Source: Amphibalanus amphitrite
Lineage: Eukaryota > Arthropoda > Thecostraca > Balanomorpha > Balanidae
NCBI RefSeq assembly: GCF_019059575.1
Contig: NW_024883464.1
Location: 17,464 to 81,463, forward strand
Direction of reading: 5' to 3'
Length of the DNA: 64,000 nt
The first letter of the stretch is position 1. The number at the start of each line of letters is the position of its first letter. Made by a program: the position numbers and the translations under genes. Below the pieces are notes generated by a model. That model did no database searches, was not told the origin of the DNA, and was given only the letters and a program-made list of their open reading frames with translations. Below are positions 55,647 to 64,000 of this stretch, piece by piece.

Positions 55647-55852
55647 CTAGACGTGGGTCGAGCCGGAGCGGTGTTTCGAGCCGGCCAGCTCAAAGAACAG
55701 CACGTATGCCTTTCCGCTGTTGACGTTTCTCTGGTCCATCACGTGGACCCGCGAGTCGTTGTACTCGTACCACTCTGCCGTGTACGGGTGTCGGCAGTAA
55801 GCGGTGTAATGTCCTGAGAGCAGCGTGCCAGAGTGGTTCGCCACGCCGTTAA
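55647..55852 (-). CDS. Ubiquitin-specific protease, terminal exon (USP2/USP21-like)
   Basis: Host gene fragment. The minus-strand exon reads NGVANHSGTLLSGHYTAYC, RHPYTAEWYEYNDSRV and NSGKAYVLFFELAG before the stop at 55647. SGHYTAYC holds the catalytic His of the UCH fold, and YNDSRV the acidic partner; WYEYNDSRV...AYVLF is the usual C-terminal edge of USP catalytic domains. USPs remove ubiquitin from proteins; the Cys box would be in upstream exons. A splice acceptor is placed at 55853-55854 (AG) behind a pyrimidine tract (TGCTTTTTTCTATCTTC), and the exon starts in phase 1. The short tail after FELAG resembles USP2/USP21, which end soon after this point. Upstream exons were not found up to 64000; they may lie beyond the window. 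Confidence 0.87.
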
Positions 55853-57060
55853 CTATCAAGGCTTCAGTTTTGAAGATAGAAAAAAGCAGCATTTGAGAGA
55901 AGATGTTCGTAATGAGCAGTTGTAACTTACTACAATATCAGATTTACCATTTATTTTATTTAAAATATTTGAATGAATTGATGTTTTGCATAACAATAGC
56001 CGATCAGAATACCTTAAATTTTAACCACCTGTATAGTCTAATTCTGTAAAATATTTGTGCATTGGCTTCGGTTGTCCGCCGAACTTTTTTGTTCATTGAG
56101 GGCCTCGTCGACATGACCTGTATTACAAGATTTACGCTGTAGCAAAATCCTACGATAGCTGTATGAGTAGAAATGCTGTATGACAAAGGCACGGGCGCCC
56201 GACAACTGGGTCGAGGCAGGTGGAGGCCGGCCAGAGGTCATGCTCGTATCAATCACCCTTGACCCCGTCCACCGCCCCCGGCGGATACTCAACAGTGCGC
56301 TCATTGGCTCATTGGTTTGTCTCAGTGAGTGCCAATCACAGTCAGTTCAGTGTGCGTGCTGCGTGTGAGATCATAGCGAAGCACGATACCGCCATAACCC
56401 TATACTTGGAAGAGACCTTCTGGACGGCGTTGCCAGTTAATGGGGTGGGGGGGGGAGAAATTCGACATACAAATAAGTTTATAAAATAAAATGGTCAGTG
56501 GATGAATAGCATAACATTTCTTTCAACGTTCACTCGTTTTCATAAAAAAAGACGAAGAGAAGAAATGACGTTGAAGCAAGCATATGACTAATTGACTACT
56601 AAGCGAGCCAATACTTTTTTAAATTTATATTTATGGAAGGGTGCAATGTAATTGCAGTCACACTTGTATTTTTTAGCGATTGCAATTTGAATTGGTGATC
56701 ATTCCGTACACGGTCTGAAGCTATCGGGATAAATGATTGAAATACCTGGGTGAATTGCTCCACCCATGTGCCGATGAGTTTGAATTTTTCCGCTTTGCGA
56801 TAAAAAACAACTGTTTTGCAAGTAGGACGGCTTCCGTTGACCAAACGTTTATTGCCATTTCAAAGGGCGGCGACCACCTCCCCGTCCCTCCTCGACCCCT
56901 CCCCTTTATTTACACGACGGAGTCCCGTCCCTCACCGCCGACTGGTCACGTGATTGGCCTCGCCCGAGGCCCAGCCGACTGATCCGGAGCGCGGTAGGCG
57001 TCATGCCATGCTGCTTTAATCACTCAACACATCGCGGCTACTGTTCAGAGAACCGTGACA
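55853..57060. other. Probable USP intron and unassigned sequence
   Basis: Upstream on the minus strand of the USP exon, so likely intron. A minus-strand frame at 56599-56844 (VVFYRKAEKFKLIGTWVEQF) faintly recalls the C-terminus of mariner-type transposases, but no catalytic motif or TIR supports this. Confidence 0.4.
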
Positions 57061-57065
57061 CCAGA

Positions 57066-57250
57066 AACGTCGTGGCGGAGCGGTTAAGCGTTAGGCTATG
57101 GATCGCGGGGTCGCGGGTTCGGTCCGCGCGGGGGTTGTCCGTTTTCCACAGACTGGTTCTGGCCGGCTCAGGCGAGATGGATATATCTTTTGAGGTTATG
57201 ACCTCACGAGCACTATGAATACAATCGACATTCGTTGACTCTTGTTCGGT
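57066..57250 (+). mobile_element. tRNA-derived SINE-like element
   Basis: A-box TGGCGGAGCGG and, ~35 bases on, B-box GGTTCGGTCC at a tRNA-like spacing (57073-57125). The expected acceptor-stem partner is missing, and unrelated sequence (CAGACTGGTTCTGGCCGGC and on) follows to about 57250, as in a SINE body. The head resembles a Leu/Ser-type tRNA. The end is approximate. Confidence 0.6.
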
Positions 57251-57259
57251 CATAAGATA

Positions 57260-58006
57260 TTAGCCGATTATATGTTTGTGTATGGAAATATCTCTTTTCT
57301 AATTCGCAAAAACTAGCCGACTCACTTTATCATCATATAACTCACTTGACGTCATTGCACTGGCAAGTGAGTTGCTAGAAATGTGACCTCGTTAGAACCA
57401 TTTTGCAGGTTGTTAAAAGGACAGACAAGTCCATTGGCTGCGGTGACTATGCAACCCGCCCTGATCATGTAAACGGCATTGTGACTAGTTCAGCCACGAA
57501 CACATTCCGCATTTTCCTAGAAAGAACTATCGGCACGCTCGGTGCCGCGGAGGGTATGCCAACCTAACAGACCCGCACTGCCCAGCGCTCCGCTAGCCCG
57601 GAGGCGGTTGGCGAGGCTGACCCCACTGACCTCGCTCCGCGACCAGACTCTCGGTCACTCACGCCACAACCGAGAGGCGCCAGCCTCGACGCAGGGGCAT
57701 CTGGCGCCATTCATGCTGCCTCCGAACACGGTGATTGGTTTACTGCAGAGTCACGTGGTTGGGGCATCAGTGGCGAAATCAGGAATTTAGTTGCCAATCT
57801 CACCAACAGATGGCTCTGACCGACGATTTTTAAATACGGAGTGATCTAAAGGTAGGTGACATAATACGAGCTTACAGCTGTAATGATGATGGCACATGTA
57901 GGCTACATTCCAAGTTTCATGATAATCTGACAAATGGTTCCCAAGATACAGATGCAAACTCTAACCACTACGGATGCCCCACATTACTTCAGCGGTGACC
58001 TGTACC
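57260..58006. other. Unassigned sequence
   Basis: No gene is recognised. The block 57965-58005 is shared in inverse with 54785-54815. Confidence 0.4.
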
Positions 58007-58918
58007 TTAACCCTCGCCCGTAAACGGTGTTTTGCCACCTTCGCCCATGCAGGGGGGGGGGGTGGTGCGACCCCCCTGGCGTTTGAAAACGGAGCGTCGT
58101 AGAGCTTAGCGGAAAAGACCAACGGATTGCTCTTAACGAGATCTCGCGATTGGTGGTATATTTTTTGGTCCTAGGTCAACATTTGACCTACTTATGACCG
58201 GTCAAAGGTCAAATTTTCGGAAAAATCTAACTTTTTCAGATTTCCGCCGATTGCGGCAAAACGGTAAGAGATATCGACTTGAAACCTTCACTATCGTGAT
58301 CTTTGATCAATTCTCTATCGTTTGGTGTATATTTCGATGTCATAACTCTAAAAATGATGCGTTGGGAGCATCGGAAGTCTGCAAGGTCATTTGTGCATTG
58401 GGTCACGTCAGGCGTGTGACGTCACTGACCTGACCCTGACCCAAAATGAACTACAAGAAACAACCGACGATGCCTGAAATGGATAGCAAATTCGAATTCA
58501 GGGCATCAAAATACCCCGAAAAGGCATACAAGTGCAAGAAGTCATTACAGGTCAACCGAGGTCACTGACCTTGCCTTGACCTTTAGTAACCTTCAAAATG
58601 TCAACGGACATTGTGCCAATGTCAAATCAGCCAGTTGTGATTCTAAAACAATCCATCAGTGTGTCAGGTCAGTCGGCATTTATACCAATGTGAAGCAATC
58701 TCCAATTTAGCGTATATCTGGCCGGAGTTTGTTCCCTTTATGACGTCATAACTCCGTGACCTGGCATGACATTGACATTTTTTTTACCAAAAGTTGCGCA
58801 AAGGATGCCCCAAAGGGTATTGAAAATTTGAGCAGGCTATCTGAAACGGTTCGGCGTGTAGCTAAGAAAAACCTCAGGGGGGGGGGGGGGGTTCGCCCCC
58901 TACATGGGCGAGGGTTAA
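58007..58918. mobile_element. TTAA-flanked GGTCA-rich element
   Basis: Begins TTAACCCTCGCCCGTAAACG and ends ATGGGCGAGGGTTAA. The subterminal left CGCCCATGCAGGGGG mirrors the right end CGCCCATGTAGGGGG, showing a duplicated terminal motif on the left. 912 bp, no ORF, many GGTCA/TGACC words. Confidence 0.82.
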
Positions 58919-59009
58919 TATATAGCTTCGGTAACTGGGATATAAAAAAACGTATATGTATCTACGGTACGGGCGGAGAAGAAGCCAGTACCTACTTTTT
59001 CAAATGCAA

Positions 59010-59280
59010 AGATGGGATTGGAGAGGAGGGAAAGGATGGGAGTAGTTGGGAGGGGAGGGGAGATGAGGGAGGGAGGGAGCAAAGAAGTGTGATAAAGAAG
59101 ACTGGGAGGGGAGGGTGAGAGACATATGGGGAGGAATAAATGAGTTTATCATTGAGTCAGTGAGCGACAGTCGTGAGAGTGGAAGTGAGGGAAGGGGAGA
59201 GAAGAGGTATGGAAGCAGGCAGGGAGGGTTAGGGAGAAACGGAAAGGGTAGGGGCGGAGCAGGGCGGGGAAGCATCATTA
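59010..59280 (+). repeat. Polypurine GGGAGGGGA tract
   Basis: About 270 bases almost entirely A/G on the plus strand (GGGAGGGGAGGGGAGATGAG and similar), non-coding. Such tracts can adopt triplex (H-DNA) forms. The proline/serine-rich minus-strand frame is an artefact. Confidence 0.8.
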
Positions 59281-59292
59281 TCTACTTATTTT

Positions 59293-59827
59293 TTAACCCT
59301 TACTTTTTTAAGGTCACGGAAATATTATAGCATACGTTGGTCACGTGACACATGCTTTATGGTCCATTTAGGCCATATATTTCGAATTTGATGTCGTTTG
59401 TGTCATTCGAGTTGAATTTAGCTTAGGTCAGGTCACTTTCACGCCAAAAAAGGTCAAATTTTGAAGTTGAAATTTTTGAACGAGACTAGGAATATGAATA
59501 ATTTATAAAAATTTCAATGTTTGTAAAATCCGAGATAGTAATAGCACAGTCTACTCTAAGTCCTCTCATGCAAAGAAATAAGATCTAGCTTAAAAACTGA
59601 GCTCTTGGGAGCGATTGCCGTGGTTCATATTTTGCGTCGAAATCACGTCATTTCCGGCCGACATATGGTAGCTACGAAGCTCATATGTCGACAGAGGGTG
59701 TCAAATTGATGGAGCCAAATGTGCTGTACGTTTAGCGTCGATACGTCAAGCGGTTTGGATGTTATTGCAGACAAACGGGAGGGGGGGGGGCTACGAATGC
59801 CCCCCCCCCCAGTGGGCCGCGGGTTAA
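59293..59827. mobile_element. TTAA-flanked element, short
   Basis: Begins TTAACCCT and ends GGCCGCGGGTTAA, with TTAA at both tips, paired G10/C10 runs near the right end, and GGTCA words near the left. 535 bp. Terminal match beyond TTAACCC is short, so this is less certain than its relatives. Confidence 0.55.
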
Positions 59828-59829
59828 AA

Positions 59830-60655
59830 CGTCGCAACTTTGCAACACCCTCTCTCCCGGAGGAGCTTTCACAGAGATATGAAACTTGCAGGATGTAGTA
59901 TCCATTAGGGGTCTCACAACTTGTATCACTCGGATTTTTCCTTGAGGTCATATGAGGTCAGGGTTTTTTCGTGACCTCACAATTATAAGGCGATGGGGAA
60001 AATGAAAACTGCTATTCTGGTGCCGGGAAGGACCACCAACTATCTAAACCACACAGAATTGTGATTTCATGCACTCGTTGTAAGGTTCGATGCGTCACTT
60101 TTGGAATGTTGAACTTGCCTGACGTCATTTATGACGTCATTAGGCTAATATTGATTTTTTTCGTAAATGACTCCCGATGAAATTGATCCAGCGATTTAGG
60201 AAATCCACCAATGGACTCAGGGAGACTTGCGAATCGAAGGAGATGGGTCATGACCTCCTTCGACAAACTTCGTGACGTGTGGGCGCTGAGCTGACCGTGA
60301 CCCGAGGTCAACACACTAAGGTGACCTCACCCAAAAAAGTATATAATTCGACGCGCCTGAGCGAGGCAAGCACGATGCTGCCAAAATCGCGGCTTGGCGG
60401 CCGTTTTTTTTGCGAAGTTATTCACCAAAAACGGAACCGTACCTTGGGGCACTTGATCTGATCTCAGAGGTCACCGGTTGACCGAGGACCTTAAAATTGG
60501 GTAGAAATCTCTTCGTCTCGTAACGGCGCACACGCTCGTTTTTCTGCGACGCAATAGCTCCACCAGGGGCGAAACAGCGAAGGGGGTTCGTACCTGCCAC
60601 CCCCCCCCCTCGGCCGACGCGTATGGAGAAAGCCAATAGGTCCGGCGAGGGTGAA
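59830..60655. mobile_element. GGTCA-rich relic, reversed TTAA-type end
   Basis: The reverse complement of 60480-60655 matches the left end of the element at 44515 (CCTTAAAATTGGGT, CACGCTCGTTTTTC, CCAGGGGCGAAAC, G-run, GGCGAGGGT). The segment 59870-60130 resembles 39730-39960. The terminus is degraded. Confidence 0.6.
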
Positions 60656-61249
60656 TGGAGAGGACATACCACTGCTTTTTGGCAACATAGCGATATCTCG
60701 GCCCCACGAAGCAAATTCGTTGAACGTCTTTCGATGGTTACAGTCCCGTTTCCAATGACATGTAGCTAGAACCAGTGTGCAAAAAGAAGCTTATCGAATC
60801 ATAATAAATAGAAGACGTGTATAGTCGGTCAAATATGTATCTTTCCCGGCCGGCCCTCCCCACGCTGGGCAGGTCGGTAACTTGGCTGAATCCGCCGGCC
60901 GCTGCGAGTACTACGGAGGGGAGGGGACAGGTTGTGCGGTTGCCGCGTCGGCCAATGAGCGCGGACCTGGCGAGCGGGCTGGGGCCACGGCGTGTTGACC
61001 TAATATGGTCAAAGGTTCATGCCCTGCGGGTATGGTCTGCGGCCAGCTGGCCCACTGATTGAGCCACAGCACCGGGTCGCGGAAAGGTTTCGATAGGTAT
61101 CTGAATTGGAGAGTGGAGACCGTTAGCTTGAACTTGAGTGTAGTCGCTCTAGGTTTGAGATGCCGTATCACTGCACCGTTTTTGAAAAGGGGAGAATTAT
61201 TCAGTTGAGTGATGAGGGTAGAACGGTTGATAAGATAAAAAAATCCGAG

Positions 61250-61552
61250 ACATACATTTTGTGGATATTGTCACCCTTACTAACTCCTGAAAGTTTCATA
61301 TCGATCGGTCAACAGTTGTAGCTTTGGTGCAAGCTCAAACTTTTTGTGACGTTAGGTCACTCAAACCGACCTGTTGACCTGACCTTAAGTCATATAAGGT
61401 CAAAATTCGCACACAGTATGCGCAATAGATGGAAAAACAGGTATGCAAAATTTGGTGGCGCTGCACGCCGCCGTTTTTCGGCTATCTGCGAAAAACCTGG
61501 GGGGGGGCGCAAATCGCCCCCCCCCGGCCCGGCGCAGGTTAAGATTTTCAGT
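61250..61552. mobile_element. GGTCA-rich relic, 3' end of a TTAA-type element
   Basis: ACCTGACCTTAAGTCATATA, CCGTTTTTCGGCTATCTGCG, G-run and C-run, then GGCGCAGGTTAA at 61541-61552. The left tip was not recognised. Confidence 0.55.
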
Positions 61553-61704
61553 AGATATGGCTTAACGCTTTCCCGTTAATGCAAAAAAAAAAATGAAAAA
61601 AGTTTTTGCTTTATCAAAAAATAACCGGTCATAATTCGTTTAAATAATTCTCTTGCGCTAATCATCATATCACCAAGCATTCGATCGTATCAAGAGCAAC
61701 CATC

Positions 61705-62885
61705 TTAACCCCGCCCCAGTGGCGGTCTCCGCCAACTTCGCCCTAGTGGGGGGGGCATATGTTACCACCCACCTCTAACTCAAAAACTAAGAGGGCTAGA
61801 AAGACGCGGTGAAAAGCAGTCGATAGCAATTAATGCGTACGTTTGAAAGTATTTCGGTCATTTTTCATCTTAGAGCAATATTGGGGTCACCAGAGGTCAT
61901 CAAAGGTCAAAATTTGCGAATTGTCATTATATTTTTCAGAAAACATGCCATTATCTCAGGAACTATGATAGCTAGAAAAACGCTAGGAAAAGCAATCGAT
62001 AGCTTTTGAACTCTTCTTTTGATAAGGTCATCATCAAAAATGACCTCAGGTCAACGGTTTAGCCTCTAGAGGGCAAAAACTCCAAAAATAGCTGTTTTTA
62101 AGAAAAGTGTTTTTCGACAATAACTTTTGACTAAAAAAAGCTAGATCATTTCTAATGCCAAAATCGTGTTCCTCTCGCCGAGACGCGTCGAATGAACTAT
62201 AATTTGACCTTGAAAGGTCAACTTCAAAATTTGACCTCAGGTCAAGGTCATGACCTGACCGGAAAAGGTCATGTTGCATATCAGTCGATGCGTCTTGGCA
62301 AGACAAACACAATGAGGCCAACCCCAGCGTTCTATCTCTTTCCAATCGAGAGTTATTGGCAAAAAAACTGTTTGTGGCCTCAAATGACCTCGGATGACCT
62401 TTCAAGAGGCTATCAGCAAAAAAGACACCTTGGTCGTCACGGGTGGTCCAAATCATTGTTATCCTGAAATATTTGGACTGTTCCTATGCGTACACACGGA
62501 TCTAGAGGCATTTTCGTTTTTCTCCATTGACTTATAATGGAAAGGTCACGCCACTGACCTGACCTTAGGTCACGCATATAAAAAATCCGAGATATACAAA
62601 TTGTAGGCACCCATAACATCATGTAATCCACCAAGTTTTAAACCTCTCTGACAAACACTGCAGGCTGGACATGATTGCAAATTTTTTTTTAGGCTTGGTC
62701 AGCTAACTTGACCTAGTGACCTGACCTGACATGACCTGGGGTCAAAAATTTCACACATTGTCCAAAATTGATGTACCAAAAGCTACCCCAAGCGGCGCGG
62801 CGCTACGCGCCGCGGTTTTTTATTTATACGAAAAAAACGCGACAGGGTGGTAACATATGCCCCCCCCCACTGGGGCGAAGGTTAA
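61705..62885. mobile_element. TTAA-flanked GGTCA-rich element with clear inverted ends
   Basis: The left end TTAACCCCGCCCCAGTGG is followed 30 bases in by CGCCCTAGTGGGGGG, then GGCATATGTTACCACCC. The right end, inverted, reads TTAACCTTCGCCCCAGTGGG, then GGCATATGTTACCACCC. TTAA lies at both tips. 1181 bp, no ORF. Around 62190-62280 the body holds six or more GGTCA/TGACC words in ~90 bases. Confidence 0.88.
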
Positions 62886-63268
62886 TTTTTAGGTCAGCGA
62901 CCCCTGTTGAAACACCAGATAATCCTTTGATAGCTCATAGCACTCAGTCTACAATTTACACGGCGCATGAAAGCACAGCCATCATTAGACCATCGCGCTG
63001 TCCTCACATTCGTTAGATTCCTAACGCATCCGCTTGCTCGCCTCTCCCGGCCAGACCCGCCGGAGCACCCGGCGGCGAGGCCGTCCAGTGCTGGTCTGCG
63101 GTCACTCTCCAGCCGGCCGCTGTGTAGCTCCGCCCCCCGCGCGTGACGTCACAGGGCCGCCAGAGCCGCCAGGGCAGCTGGGGTGTGGGCTCAGCCAACT
63201 ATCGAATCCAGACCGTAGCGCCACTTGGCGGCCGGGAAAGATACATATTTGACCGACTATACACTGTA

Positions 63269-63480
63269 CAGTCTGTCTTAAAAGTACCGCGCAAAGTGAC
63301 GGTGGATCCATCATGCCTGACCGAGGAAGGGCCTTCTAAATTTGAGTCACTGAAGCAATTCACATCCTCGTCCATTCCCTAGGTCAATTGGTTCGGTGAC
63401 TTTCAAATTATAGCAGGCCCTACCTCAGTCAGGCTTGATGGATCCACCGTCATTTTGCGCGGTACTTTTAAGACAGACTG
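63269..63480. mobile_element. 212-bp MITE, almost a full palindrome
   Basis: TIR CAGTCTGTCTTAAAAGTACC continuing GCGCAAA.TGACGGTGGATC for about 65 bases at each end, with TA duplicated at both flanks (63267-63268, 63481-63482), as in Tc1-type elements. Confidence 0.92.
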
Positions 63481-63482
63481 TA

Positions 63483-64000
63483 CAGTGTGTCTAAAAAGAA
63501 TGTACCGTCGCCACTACGTGGCGCTGGTGTCGCGAGCCGGTAGTTGGCTGAATCCGCACCAGACCACATTCCCAAGCGCTAGGTGACAGCTGCGCAGCGG
63601 CCGGTAGTAGCGTAAGCCCGAACCTTCGTGACACGACCCGGGGGGGGAGAGGGAGGGGAGCGTGCGGGGCAGCGCGTGTAGGGAGGGGTGCTCCGGCAAG
63701 CTGGCAGTTGTCGCGGCCAAAGGTCAAGGGGTCACACACCAAGCGAACGGACGCTGATGTGGGTTCGTGGGGATCATGAACTTGTGTGTGGTAGATGCGT
63801 CTTGCGATGCACGGGTGATACGCCAGGTCTAAGCCAAAGGATTCAGGGGAGATGAAGAAAAACACCTGGTCAACTACGGCGAATAATGGTGCTGAAAAAT
63901 GGAAAGTATGGGTTAATGGCAATGCAAGCCTTCATGACTAGGTATAAACAACTTTTCTGAGGACGCAAAGGCCAGCATTGAATAACGATATCCGGATCGA
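63483..64000. other. Unassigned right edge
   Basis: CAGTGTGTCTAAAAAGAATG at 63483-63502 looks like the terminus of another Tc1-like element extending right; its partner is not in the window. GTTGGCTGAATCCG near 63543 is shared with 60875-60895. No coding region is supported. Confidence 0.4.

Larger units (their letters stand above)
60817..63264. mobile_element. 2.45-kb element with 36-bp terminal inverted repeats
   Basis: Begins GTGTATAGTCGGTCAAATAT...TTTCCCGGCCG and ends with the exact reverse complement of these 36 bases. Inner parts also mirror weakly (TTGGCTGAATCCG versus CAACTATCGAATCC). It contains a TTAA element and another GGTCA relic. No transposase. The end abuts a separate MITE at 63269. 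Confidence 0.82.

Noticed and set aside
56599-56844. Mariner transposase C-terminus
   Set aside because: Only a loose resemblance (FYRKAEKFKLIGTWVEQF); no catalytic motif or TIR found.
57066-57130. Functional tRNA-Leu/Ser gene
   Set aside because: There is no 3' acceptor strand; the sequence continues into unrelated body. Better called a SINE head.

Overview
The window is eukaryotic, repeat-dominated DNA, most likely from a marine invertebrate and possibly a crustacean. The evidence is long (TA)n tracts, many GIY-YIG-type Penelope-like retroelements (PLEs), hAT, mariner, Tc1 and TTAA-type DNA transposons, tRNA-headed SINE-like sequence and one spliced host exon. The sequence alone does not settle the species. 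The only convincing host gene is the last coding exon of a USP2/USP21-like ubiquitin protease (55647-55852, minus strand).

Layout. 1-3.5 kb: two copies of a ~1.3-1.6 kb dispersed repeat, one carrying a tRNA-derived SINE-like insert. 4.65-5.21 kb: a fossil LTR with primer-binding site. 5.5-14.4 kb: GC-rich GAGGGCC-type minisatellites, a long inverted repeat, two TIR-bearing MITEs and GGTCA-rich relics. 16.3-31.9 kb: a dense PLE cluster, including one intact 833-codon ORF. 32.07-41.30 kb: a 9.2 kb terminal-inverted-repeat element sitting inside a (TA)n tract; it holds two nearly identical 3.06 kb hAT elements, each with its own perfect 8-bp target duplication. 41.5-46.3 kb: a mariner relic and a third hAT element with a TTAA-flanked element nested in it. 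47-53.4 kb: a PLE tail, a dead mariner, MITEs and two palindromic ribozyme-bearing elements. 53.4-64 kb: a Tc1 fragment, the USP exon, GGTCA-rich TTAA elements and small MITEs.

The system that stands out is the ribozyme set of the PLEs and their palindromic relatives. Sixteen loci from about ten sequence families carry a hammerhead-type motif: a seven-base core (N-U-G-A-N-N-A), one extra base, a stem-II hairpin, GAAA, a very short self-complementary stem III, then U-H. In PLEs it lies just upstream of the initiator ATG. Core positions 3 and 8, which pair in known hammerhead structures, are C-G in five families, U-A in three and G-C in two, and the stem III palindromes also vary in a compensatory way. 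This suggests the fold is selected even where bases normally called invariant have changed.

The PLE copies also follow a repeated architecture. Their 3' (pseudo-LTR) ends meet tail-to-tail at (TA)n tracts, while several 5'-truncated ends carry perfect palindromes or are joined head-to-head to an inverted piece of the same family, as expected if cDNA ends snap back. Some inverted copies are nearly identical, so long-read confirmation of the assembly matters.
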